Assembly (NCBI RefSeq): GCF_000308535.1
Contig: NZ_BAFW01000255.1
Span: forward strand, 31,985 to 95,984
Direction of reading: 5' to 3'
DNA length: 64,000 nucleotides
Origin: Nocardia cerradoensis NBRC 101014
GTDB taxonomy: Bacteria; Actinomycetota; Actinomycetes; Mycobacteriales; Mycobacteriaceae
Position numbers and translations under genes: made by a program. The notes beneath the pieces are model-generated. The model was not told the DNA's origin. It was given only the letters and a program-made list of their open reading frames with translations, and did no database searches. Positions 7,501 to 14,726 of this stretch are shown piece by piece (the stretch's first letter is position 1; every line of letters starts with the position of its first letter).

Positions 7501-9718
7501 TCCGCGCTTTCGCCCCTTGGCGGCCCTGCGTGCCGGGAGCCGTAGCGCGGTCGGCGTCTTCGATTCCATCCCGCTGTCCACCGCCGCGCTCGACGGCTGT
7601 CTGCAGCTGATCGCCGCCGCCGGCCGGGAGGTACTGCCCGCGGACGGACTCGCGGTGCCCGTGGCCATCGCGTCGGTATGGCTCTCCGATGCGCACCGCC
7701 TCCTACTGACCGAGGCGCATGCGTTCGTGCGCGAGCACGGGCCGGACGGCCTGCTGTGCGACGTCATCGCGCTCGACCAGGACGACGCGCCCGCAGTGGC
7801 GTTGATCGGTGTGCGAATCGCGTTCTCGGGCACGGGTTTCGCCGCGGAGCGGACGTCGGAGATCCCGCACACGGTCGCCTTCCGCCCTTCCGGAGGCACC
7901 GGATTGCGCGACGGTTCCGGCGCTGCCGCCGACGACAGCCCCGACACACAGCCGGAGAACACGCACCCGCCGGTCCTGGGTGAGCAGCGCCAATCCCGCA
8001 CTGCCGGTGCCGATTTCGGAGGCATCGCGAGCGCGGGGATGCACGGGCTCCGTCGGCGCACCGCCGCGCGCGGACGAGCCGACTACGACGCGACGGTCGC
8101 CACGGCACCGGAGTGGGCGAACTCCGTACTGCGCGAGGAACAGTGGATCGCGGCGCCGTTCTCCGCCGGAGCTACGGAGGCGGTGGATCCGGCCATCGAG
8201 CGGGTTGCGGTCGTCGGAGAATCGCGCCTCGCGAAGTCGATCGCCCGTGCCCTGGACCGGCATCTCCCCGCCGAGCGGATCGCCCGGGAGCCGGGTGAAT
8301 CGACGGCCTTGTCGGCGGCAGCCGGACGATCGGCCCGCACGGCTGTCGTCCTGGTCTGGCCGGAAACCACCGGCACGGATCCGCTCGTCACCGGGCTCGA
8401 GCGAGCCTTGCGCGTCGTACAGCAGGTGATCGCCGCGGAAACGACGGCGAGCCTCACCGTGGTGCTGCGGCATCCGGCATCCGTCGCACACAACGCCGTC
8501 GCCGCACTGGTACGGACGCTGCAGTTGGAATCCGGCCGACCGGTGCGCCTGATCTGGTCCGACGAATCGGGCGCCGATGCCGTCCGTGACCTCGTGCTCC
8601 GTTCGGGTGGGCCCGCGGAAGTGCGAGTCGAGGGTGCGCGAACGCTGGTGCGGCGGTTCCGGCGGCTCGGCGGAACCGGCTCCGCGGTTCCGCTCTGCGC
8701 CGACGGGACCTACGTGGTCACCGGCGGGCTCGGCGCGCTGGGAGCCGCCGCGGTTCGGTGGCTGCTCGAACAGGGAGCGCGCGATGTCGTGGTCCTGACC
8801 CGGCGTCCCAGGCCGCTGCCGCCCCTGCTCGACGGCGCCGAGGACCGGGTGGTGGTCGTGCGCTGTGATGTCGCCGATCGCGCGGACCTGGCCAACGCGC
8901 TCGACGACATCCGGGCCTGCGGATCGACGATTCGCGGCCTGGTGCACGCCGCGGGCATGCTGCAGGACGCCGAATTCGACCGGGTGACAGGCGAATCGCT
9001 GGCATTGCACTTCGACCCCAAAGTGACCGCCGCCGGCTCACTGATCGAACTGACAGCGAACGATCCGGTCGACTTCACCGTCCTGTTCTCCTCCGCCACA
9101 GGACTTTTCGGCGCCCCCGGGCAGGCCGCCTACGCCGCCGCCAATGCGGCTCTGGACGCGCTGGCGCTCGCCGCCACCGGCCGGTCGGTGACCAGTATCG
9201 CCTGGGGCAGCTGGGATGCCGGACTCGCTCGCTCGGCCGGGGGCGCCGCGCATCTGCGAACGGCCGGCATCACCCCCTTCGATGTCGCCCGCGGCATGTC
9301 CGTGCTCTCCGCGGTCCTCGGCCGCCCGCAAGCGGTGGTGCTCGCGCTGGATTACACGCCCACCGACGACGCCGGCCCGATCGCGGCCCGGCTCCGCGAG
9401 GCGCTGATTCCTGTTGCGCCGCCCCGGGTTTCGTCGCCACGATCCGATCGGCGGCCGTCCGATACCGTGACGAACGCGGAGGAGGTTCGACGCATCGTCC
9501 GCGCCACAGTCGCCGGCGCGCTCTCGCGGCCGGTCGAATCCGTCGATTCCGACGCCGACTTCGCGACACTGAACCTCTCCTCGCTGCTGGCGATCGATCT
9601 GCGCCGCCGTTTGGAGGCCGGGCTGGGAATTCGTATCGCGACGGCCGAGCTGTTCGACAACCCCTCCGTCACAGCCTTGTCAGCGGCATTGGCAGCGCGG
9701 ATGACGCGACAGGAGTGA
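4586..9718 (+). CDS. One-module type I polyketide synthase (KS-AT-DH-KR-ACP)
   Basis: A 1710-residue modular PKS. KS covers about residues 7-425 with Cys159 in DSACSSSLA and His294 and His333 in ECHGTGTPVGD and KSNIGHLEAA. AT covers about 500-800 with Ser595 in GHSLGE; the specificity region reads VDFAAHSP, nearer the YASH (methylmalonyl) type than HAFH, but this is uncertain. A dehydratase follows with His860 in HVVNGVPTVP and Asp1003 in DGCLQ. The KR has GGLGALG at 1380-1386 and Tyr1516 in AAYAAANAAL. A C-terminal ACP carries Ser1666 in an atypical NLSSLLAIDL. There is no enoyl reductase and no thioesterase, so one cycle would give a 2,3-unsaturated acyl-ACP. It is coupled to the ACP gene upstream and seven bases from the FAAL gene downstream. 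Confidence 0.93.
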   Translation: MTPATPPISIIGIGCRVPGAAGVNDLWRLLIESRSGVGDPPPDRDGAGRGGYLESIAEFDNERFSISDREAALMDPQQRLALEVAVEAIDDAGIGYGLGGSNTAVLFGACGFDHGAVVLGDGGQDAPYAVTGSALSIIANRISYALDLHGPSVVLDSACSSSLAAVDLALRLLADDAVPYAIVGGVNLALLPHTSRYLEQGGFLAPDGRCKPFDAAADGYVRGDGATVLVLQRTADARRAGNRRYAEIVGAAVGSDGRSNGLYAPNGRAQQQVIRTAWARAGLDVRSAGYFECHGTGTPVGDAVEIEALAAVLDAPRGAAKPYVGSIKSNIGHLEAAAGVTGLAKVALCLHHGTIVPTINFQRENPLLRLAERGLRVPGEVVGWAADSGDRRCAGVSSFGFGGTNAHVVVREAEPGPVREVRPPVLIGLTGRDEDELRETAARLAGAGELSLSGVAAAGRALPQPIRAAIVADEADEAADALRALASGSDSPALLGVGGHRRGRVLFLFSGQGGQHPRMGRELAARYPEFVHAVAEAADAVADAGGPRVWTPRHGFADSMGPTETVQPALFVYQVALARLLATWGIEPDAVAGHSLGEIAAAVVAGALSLGDAAHLVTVRSRALGRLAGQGMMAMLEATPDQARRLVEPLRAEVAVAAVNGPRTVVVSGTTRYMETLLRRARRRRYYVRPVPVDFAAHSPQVRALAGEFTTALRAPQPRAPRVPVFSTARSGRLIDSAAMDTEYWIDNLCGTVDLDAAVESAVGRGYTSIVEISPHPVLAPAVRDYPELADSVFAAAQRDGEVAALLRTVGAMYVRGRHVDWSIQGPAAGPVIERRWRRKAFPLLTRTATDPGRERLDDHVVNGVPTVPAAYWIRRLLDSAPGPIRLADFTVHERTDIADLAAVGYRSGSDLRVLLGPVLLASARADSAAAPADILGWMRTVDDHRTSVAAADELDIVVFYASLRRRGLDYGPRFRPLAALRAGSRSAVGVFDSIPLSTAALDGCLQLIAAAGREVLPADGLAVPVAIASVWLSDAHRLLLTEAHAFVREHGPDGLLCDVIALDQDDAPAVALIGVRIAFSGTGFAAERTSEIPHTVAFRPSGGTGLRDGSGAAADDSPDTQPENTHPPVLGEQRQSRTAGADFGGIASAGMHGLRRRTAARGRADYDATVATAPEWANSVLREEQWIAAPFSAGATEAVDPAIERVAVVGESRLAKSIARALDRHLPAERIAREPGESTALSAAAGRSARTAVVLVWPETTGTDPLVTGLERALRVVQQVIAAETTASLTVVLRHPASVAHNAVAALVRTLQLESGRPVRLIWSDESGADAVRDLVLRSGGPAEVRVEGARTLVRRFRRLGGTGSAVPLCADGTYVVTGGLGALGAAAVRWLLEQGARDVVVLTRRPRPLPPLLDGAEDRVVVVRCDVADRADLANALDDIRACGSTIRGLVHAAGMLQDAEFDRVTGESLALHFDPKVTAAGSLIELTANDPVDFTVLFSSATGLFGAPGQAAYAAANAALDALALAATGRSVTSIAWGSWDAGLARSAGGAAHLRTAGITPFDVARGMSVLSAVLGRPQAVVLALDYTPTDDAGPIAARLREALIPVAPPRVSSPRSDRRPSDTVTNAEEVRRIVRATVAGALSRPVESVDSDADFATLNLSSLLAIDLRRRLEAGLGIRIATAELFDNPSVTALSAALAARMTRQE

Positions 9719-9725
9719 GCATGAT

Positions 9726-11477
9726 ATGACCGACCGATTGGCGGCGGCCGTCGCGGCGCGAGCAGCGGAAGCACCGGACGATCCGGCCTTCACCGCCCTG
9801 GCTCATCCCGGCGGCCGGCAGGTGGCGGAGACCGTCACGACCTCGCAATTGCACGGCGCGGCGGGCGCACTGGCAGCCGCCATCCGCGAGCGGACGGCGC
9901 CCGGTGATCGCGTCGCGATTCAGTGCGAACACGGCCTGGACTATGTCGTCGCCTTCCTCGGCTGTCTCTACAGCGCACGCACCGCGGTGCCGCTGTTCCC
10001 GGACACGATGCGCCACAATGCCGGCCGGTTGCGAACGATCCTCGGCGATGCCGAGCCGAGGCTGCGTCTCGTCTCGCCCGGTTGGGCGCAGCCGGTGCCC
10101 GGCGCCCGGGGTCCGGATGCCGGTCGGCCGCCGCACGGTGAACTCCTCACGGTCGATGCGCACGCCCGCACCGACGATGTCCGAGTGGATACGGTCGGCG
10201 CGCATCCCGCCTACCTCCAGTACACCTCCGGGTCCACCACTTCGCCTGCGGGAGTGTGTGTTTCCCACGCGAACCTCGCGGCGGCGCTGGATCAGCTGCG
10301 TGACGCCCTGGCACCGGCCGACGATGGCCCGATGGTGAACTGGCTCCCGTTCTTCCACGATATGGGCCTGGTGTTCGCCCTGGCACTGCCGCTGTATCTC
10401 GGCGTTCATGCGATCACGCTGCCACCGTCCGACTTCGCCAAACGGCCGATCCGATGGTTGCGCGCGTGCGGCGAGTATCGCGCGACCGCGACCGCGAGCC
10501 CGAATTTCGGTCTGACGCTGGCGGTTTCGGGCACCAGCGCGGAGGAACGGGACGGCCTCGACCTGTCGTCGTTGGATCTGCTGCTCAACGGGGCCGAACC
10601 GATCCGCGCCAACGCCCTGGGCGCCTTCACCCGCACCTTCGCGCCGCACGGATTCCGCCACCGCGCCCACACCGCGGGATACGGCTTGGCGGAGGCGACC
10701 CTTCCGGTCACCATCTCACGCCCGGAGGCGGAACCGGTATGCGTCGAATTCGACCGCGCCGCCCTCGGCTCGGGCCGGGCGATCGTCGCGTCCGCGGGCC
10801 ATGCGCTCGGCCGGGCGGATGGTCTCGCCCTGGTCGACTGCGGCCGTCCCGCCGGGCAAACCGTGCGCATCGTCGACCCGATCACACTCACCCCCCGTGA
10901 GGACGGCGCCGTCGGCGAGATCTGGGTGCGGGGTCCGAATGTCGGTGCCGGATATGCGGGACTGCGCGAGCGGACCGCGGCCACCTTCGGCGCGGTGCTG
11001 CCCGGAGAGCCCGGAACGTGGCTGCGCACCGGAGATCTCGGCTTCGTCCACGACGGGGGTCTGTACATCGCGGGCCGCCTGCGCGACACCATCGTCATCG
11101 ACGGCCGCAACCATTTCCCCGCCGATATCGAAGCCACCGCCGCCGACTCGGCGCCCGAACTGCGGCCCGGGCATATCGCGGCGTTCGGGGTCGATACCGG
11201 TGAGCGCGAGGACCTGGTGATCATCGCGGAAATGACGAGTCCACCGCCCGCCGCGAACGATCTCGGCCGGCGGGTCCGGGCCGCGGTGGCGACGGTGCAC
11301 GGCGTCTCGCCGGCGGAGGTGCTGTTGTTGCCGCGCGGCGCGATTCCGAAAACGTCGAGCGGAAAGCTGCGCCGGGGCGAGTGCCGCGAACTCTATCGGG
11401 CAGGGGAGTTCGGCGGCGGCACCGGCGTCGAGGCGGCGCTCCGCCCCGGGAACTCAGCTCGAATCGCGGCCGAGTAG
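9726..11477 (+). CDS. Fatty-acyl-AMP ligase (FAAL), FadD32/FadD28-like
   Basis: A 583-residue adenylating enzyme of the FAAL branch, which forms acyl-AMP and passes the acyl group to an ACP instead of CoA. Diagnostic segments are YLQYTSGSTTSPAGV (P-loop), NWLPFFHDMGLVFAL, LLNGAEPIR and AGYGLAEATLPV; ordinary acyl-CoA synthetases lack the NWLPxxHDMGL context. The hinge region WLRTGDLGFVHDGGLYIAGR and the C-terminal lysine in PKTSSGKLRR are intact. It starts seven bases after the PKS stop, with AGGAG before it. It most likely loads a medium- or long-chain acid on to the free ACP. The last 24 bases overlap the 3' end of the convergent S4 gene. Confidence 0.92.
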   Translation: MTDRLAAAVAARAAEAPDDPAFTALAHPGGRQVAETVTTSQLHGAAGALAAAIRERTAPGDRVAIQCEHGLDYVVAFLGCLYSARTAVPLFPDTMRHNAGRLRTILGDAEPRLRLVSPGWAQPVPGARGPDAGRPPHGELLTVDAHARTDDVRVDTVGAHPAYLQYTSGSTTSPAGVCVSHANLAAALDQLRDALAPADDGPMVNWLPFFHDMGLVFALALPLYLGVHAITLPPSDFAKRPIRWLRACGEYRATATASPNFGLTLAVSGTSAEERDGLDLSSLDLLLNGAEPIRANALGAFTRTFAPHGFRHRAHTAGYGLAEATLPVTISRPEAEPVCVEFDRAALGSGRAIVASAGHALGRADGLALVDCGRPAGQTVRIVDPITLTPREDGAVGEIWVRGPNVGAGYAGLRERTAATFGAVLPGEPGTWLRTGDLGFVHDGGLYIAGRLRDTIVIDGRNHFPADIEATAADSAPELRPGHIAAFGVDTGEREDLVIIAEMTSPPPAANDLGRRVRAAVATVHGVSPAEVLLLPRGAIPKTSSGKLRRGECRELYRAGEFGGGTGVEAALRPGNSARIAAE

Positions 11478-11840
11478 CCGATCGGTCTCGCGGCGTTCGC
11501 GCTTGGTGGGCCGTCCGGCACCGCGGTCGCGCTTGGGCATCGCGGCGACGATCTCGGGTGCGGGCGGCGGGGGGCTCTTGTCGATGTAGCACTGCGTGGC
11601 AATCGAAGCGCCGACGCGTTTGACGACAAGCCGGACCACGACGACGATGCGTTCGACTCCGGCATTGCGGACCCGCACCTCATCACCGGACTTGATCTGA
11701 TGAGCGGGTTTGACGGCCGTACCGTTGACACGCACGTGACCGCCGCGGCACGCGGTGGCCGCAGCGGATCGTGTTTTGAACAGCCGGACAGCCCAGATCC
11801 AGGAGTCGACCCGCGCTGTAGCTGGTTGTGCCTGTTCCAG
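11454..11840 (-). CDS. S4-domain RNA-binding protein (Hsp15-like), apparent CTG start
   Basis: A 128-residue protein with an N-terminal S4 RNA-binding domain followed by a basic tail (PKRDRGAGRPTKRERRE). The domain begins TARVDSWIWAVRLFKTRSAA and continues with GGHVRVNGTAVKPAHQIK and GDEVRVR, as in Hsp15-like proteins that bind ribosomal or tRNA-linked RNA. The only standard in-frame start, GTG at 11735, would remove the first half of the S4 domain. Upstream the frame is open to a stop with no ATG, GTG or TTG; a CTG at 11840 preceded by AGGAG (11850-11846) with five bases between fits initiation best. A sequencing error is the alternative. Its 3' end overlaps the convergent FAAL gene by 24 bases. 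Confidence 0.75.
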   Translation of the reverse strand: MEQAQPATARVDSWIWAVRLFKTRSAAATACRGGHVRVNGTAVKPAHQIKSGDEVRVRNAGVERIVVVVRLVVKRVGASIATQCYIDKSPPPPAPEIVAAMPKRDRGAGRPTKRERRETDRLLGRDSS

Positions 11841-11857
11841 TTTCGCTCCTCACAGTA

Positions 11858-11881
11858 GGCCCGGCGGATCACCGCCGGGCC
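11858..11881 (-). terminator. Hairpin after the NlpC/P60 gene
   Basis: A perfect 10-bp stem (GGCCCGGCGG) with an ATCA loop lies between the NlpC/P60 stop and the ribosome binding site of the S4 gene. No T tract follows. It may end the hydrolase transcript or reduce readthrough into the S4 gene. Confidence 0.6.
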
Positions 11882-11900
11882 GTGCTGTCGAGCGGAACGA

Positions 11901-12578
11901 CTAGGCGACGCGGCGTGCGGTGACGATCGAGTCGGGGTCCAGATGCGCGTAGCTGACGGTCTCACCAGACTGCGGCGCCTGGAGGATCTTGCCATCCCCG
12001 GCGTACATGGACACGTGGCCGCCACCGTTCTGGATCACCAGGTCGCCCGGCTTCAGGTCCTGGAAGGCGACCGGCTTGCCGACATGCGACTGTTCGAAGC
12101 TGGTGCGCGGCAGTTGAATTCCGGCCTGCTTGTACGCCCACTGCACCAGACCGGAGCAGTCGAAGTTCGAAGGACCGGAGGCGCCCCACACGTAGTCGGC
12201 GCCGATCTTGCTGCGCGCAGCGTCGAGAGCGACGTCGCCGACGCCGTGCTGCTGCTGCGGCTGGCCGAACATGCCACCCAGCGGGTTCTGTGCGGCGTTG
12301 GGGACGCCGGGCGCGATCGCCTGCGAGCTCAGCGCCTGCTGAACTCCCTTGATCTGATCCGCGTGATCGGCGAGCACCTGGTTCGCCTGGCTGACCTGCT
12401 GGTCGAAATCCGAACCCAGCGGAACGTCGAAGTTACCGACGCCGGGAACGTTGATCGTGGCCGCCATGGCCGGAATCGCCGGAATCGCACCGGTTGTGGC
12501 CGCTACTGCGCCGCAGACCAGCGCACCCTTGACGGAATTCGGCAGCCGAGATTCCCGTTGCAGACTGTGTTTACCCAC
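11901..12578 (-). CDS. Secreted NlpC/P60 peptidoglycan endopeptidase
   Basis: A 225-residue exported cell-wall hydrolase. Residues 17-40 form a signal peptide ending in AMAA. A short Gln-rich helical linker leads to a C-terminal NlpC/P60 domain with the catalytic Cys141 in FDCSGLVQWAY and His188 in GGGHVSMY. The third polar residue is probably Gln200 (KILQAP), where many relatives have His, Asn or Glu. Such enzymes cut the D-Glu to diaminopimelate bond in stem peptides, like RipA/RipB in mycobacteria. Translation begins at GTG 12578 with GGAG upstream. Control by the c-di-AMP riboswitch just upstream fits the known pairing of this riboswitch with actinobacterial wall hydrolases. Confidence 0.93.
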   Translation of the reverse strand: MGKHSLQRESRLPNSVKGALVCGAVAATTGAIPAIPAMAATINVPGVGNFDVPLGSDFDQQVSQANQVLADHADQIKGVQQALSSQAIAPGVPNAAQNPLGGMFGQPQQQHGVGDVALDAARSKIGADYVWGASGPSNFDCSGLVQWAYKQAGIQLPRTSFEQSHVGKPVAFQDLKPGDLVIQNGGGHVSMYAGDGKILQAPQSGETVSYAHLDPDSIVTARRVA

Positions 12579-12609
12579 CGAGCTGAGTCTCCTGTTTCTT
12601 CCTTGCCCA

Positions 12610-12730
12610 CGCGCCGACCGGGTTAGCTGACGGGTTCGGACCGGGAAGATTCGGCCCTACCCCATCGACCTTGCGACCGAAGAGGATTCACCCCAGTAAC
12701 CTGGGTCCCCGGTTCAGCGATCGAGCTGCC
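12610..12730 (-). promoter_or_regulatory. c-di-AMP (ydaO-yuaA) riboswitch
   Basis: Reading the minus strand, the leader of the NlpC/P60 gene contains the conserved blocks of the ydaO class in order: GCTGAACCGGGGACCC, GGGGTGAATC, TAGGGCC, and CCGAACCCGTCAGCTAACC (12639-12621). The same arrangement is known before rpf and NlpC/P60 genes in Streptomyces and relatives, where c-di-AMP binding lowers expression. Boundaries are approximate. The rest of the 417-bp gap, 12731-12995, should hold the promoter but shows no clear box by eye. Confidence 0.88.
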
Positions 12731-12995
12731 CACTCGACTGCTGATTAGGCGGTGACTCAGCGGGCCGCCCCTCTAATGAAGCGACATACTCCGCGAAGTC
12801 ACGAAGAGATTACGACGGCTCGGTGTTGTTGTCCACCCCACACGACGGCGTGTCTGCCCGCGTGTCGCCAAATCGCCAGGACCACCCCCGATTACAGCCC
12901 GGCGAATCGATCTGCTATGGAGATCACGACACGGTATCCACGGCTCTGTGCTCGTTATCGAATCGAGTCGCCCGGGCGTTACACCGGCGGCCGAT

Positions 12996-13283
12996 TCACC
13001 CGGCCGCTCCGCGCGAACCGACCGCGCGCTCCAGTTCCGCGATGCGACCTCGCGCGTCCGCCAGTTCGGTTTCCAGCCGGCCCAGGGCGATCACGAGCGG
13101 GCCGACCGCGAGATCGGCCACCAGTTGCGGATCGTCGTACCCCTGCTCGATCGCGTGCAGGATGTTGTCGCGAATCCGGCGCGCCACGCTCGCTCCGGCG
13201 GGCACGTCCCAGGATCCGACGACCTCGGCCACCGTGGGGTTCGGCCGATCGCCGGACTGCTGATCTTCCGAATCGGTGGACAT
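12996..13283 (-). CDS. Small conserved-looking protein with C-terminal coiled coil
   Basis: A 95-residue acidic protein that I do not recognise. The middle reads VAEVVGSWDVPAGASVARRI, followed by an amphipathic helix and a C-terminal heptad-like stretch (ALGRLETELADARGRIAELE) likely to form a coiled coil. The start at 13283 is chosen because GCAGGAGGGGTC precedes it; an in-frame ATG at 13301 has no RBS. It is divergent from the AAA ATPase gene 163 bp away, so the two may share a control region. No signal peptide or membrane segment is visible. Confidence 0.7.
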   Translation of the reverse strand: MSTDSEDQQSGDRPNPTVAEVVGSWDVPAGASVARRIRDNILHAIEQGYDDPQLVADLAVGPLVIALGRLETELADARGRIAELERAVGSRGAAG

Positions 13284-13446
13284 GACCCCTCCTGCGGACA
13301 TTTCGGACCTCGATCAGCCCCCAGCGTAGAGAGCGCACCGCGCCCGGTCACGCCGCGCGGCGAATGCCATTCGATTGGATAGCGCAATCTAGGACATCCC
13401 GTATATATCCCGAGATTTCGGTGCGAACGCGCTACGGTGTCGAGGC

Positions 13447-14631
13447 ATGGACCCCGTGCGGAATCCGTATGCTCCGGGCGCCGGCCAGCGCCCGCCCGAA
13501 CTCGCCGGGCGCGACAAACAGCTCGACGCGTTCGACATCGTGCTCGAACGCATCTCGCGCGGACGTCCCGAACGCAGTGTGATGCTCACCGGCCTGCGCG
13601 GCGTGGGAAAGACCGTGCTGCTCAACCAACTTCGGTCCACGGCCCGATCACGCGGGTGGGGAACGGGCAAACTGGAGGCCCGCCCGGATCAGGAATTGCG
13701 GCGGCCGCTGGCCTCGGCGCTGCATATGGCGGTGCGCCAGATCGCGGTCGCCCATCGCAATCCCGAGATGGTGGACGATTTCCTGGGCATCCTCAAGGCC
13801 TTCGCCCTGCGCGCGACCGCCGACAAGGGGATGCGCGAACGCTGGCAACCCGGTATCGACGTCCCCGCCGTCACCGGACGCGCGGACTCCGGTGACATCG
13901 AGATCGATCTCGTGGAGTTGCTCCTCGAAGCCGCTCAGCTGGCCCGCGACATCGGCGTCGGCATCGCCGTGTTCATCGACGAGATGCAGGATCTGGGACC
14001 GGCCGACATCTCCGCGATCTGCGGCGCCTGCCATGAACTGAGCCAGGAGACGGCGCCGCTGATCGTGGTGGGCGCGGGTCTGCCGCATCTGCCGGCCGTG
14101 CTCTCGGCCTCCAAGAGCTACTCCGAGCGACTTTTCGGTTACCACCGCATCGACCGGCTCGATCGCGATTCCGCCGATCGCGCGCTGATCGCGCCCGCCG
14201 AGCGCGAGGCGGTGGAGTTCACCGAGGAGGCACTGAAGGCCTTGTACGACAAGGCCGATGGGTACCCCTATTTCGTGCAGGCCTACGGTAAGGCCACCTG
14301 GGATGTCGCCGCCCGCAGCCCGATCGGCGCCGAGGATGTGGAACTGGCGGCCCCGGCGGCCGAGGAGGAACTGGCGGTCGGCTTCTTCGGCTCTCGCTAT
14401 GAGCGGGCAACTCCCGCCGAGCGCGAGTACATGCGGGCGATGGCCGATCTGGCCGGCGACGACGGGCCGGTCCCCACCGCGGCGGTCGCCAAGGAACTGG
14501 GTCGCAAACCCGCGTCCCTGTCTCCGGCCCGGGACGGACTCATCAAGAAGGGGCTGATCTATTCCGCCGAGCGGGGCACGATCGGCTTCACGGTGCCGCA
14601 TTTCGGGCGGTATCTGCGCGGCGTGCAGTAA
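13447..14631 (+). CDS. AAA/STAND-type ATPase with C-terminal winged helix
   Basis: A 394-residue P-loop ATPase of the archaeal-ATPase/Orc1-Cdc6-like group. Walker A is GLRGVGKT at 49-56, Walker B is IAVFIDEMQDL with Asp178-Glu179, and GAGLPHLPAVL resembles a sensor-1 region. The C-terminal 70 residues (VPTAAVAKELGRKPASLSPA ... PHFGRYLRG) form a winged helix-turn-helix. Such proteins occur widely in actinomycetes without an agreed function; DNA binding or regulation is possible. No Shine-Dalgarno is seen: TACGGT at 13433-13438 lies eight bases before the ATG, suggesting a leaderless mRNA. Confidence 0.85.
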   Translation: MDPVRNPYAPGAGQRPPELAGRDKQLDAFDIVLERISRGRPERSVMLTGLRGVGKTVLLNQLRSTARSRGWGTGKLEARPDQELRRPLASALHMAVRQIAVAHRNPEMVDDFLGILKAFALRATADKGMRERWQPGIDVPAVTGRADSGDIEIDLVELLLEAAQLARDIGVGIAVFIDEMQDLGPADISAICGACHELSQETAPLIVVGAGLPHLPAVLSASKSYSERLFGYHRIDRLDRDSADRALIAPAEREAVEFTEEALKALYDKADGYPYFVQAYGKATWDVAARSPIGAEDVELAAPAAEEELAVGFFGSRYERATPAEREYMRAMADLAGDDGPVPTAAVAKELGRKPASLSPARDGLIKKGLIYSAERGTIGFTVPHFGRYLRGVQ

Positions 14632-14726
14632 TTCTTCGACCCCCGATTTCGCCGGAGGCCTACCGGCGAGTAACAAACCCTCCTACACTCGAATGTGATC
14701 CTGGTCACGTTTCGAGGGAGGATCCC

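Noticed and set aside
5936..7696. A 586-codon minus-strand frame inside the PKS gene
   Set aside because: No start signal and antisense composition; the PKS domains on the plus strand are complete.
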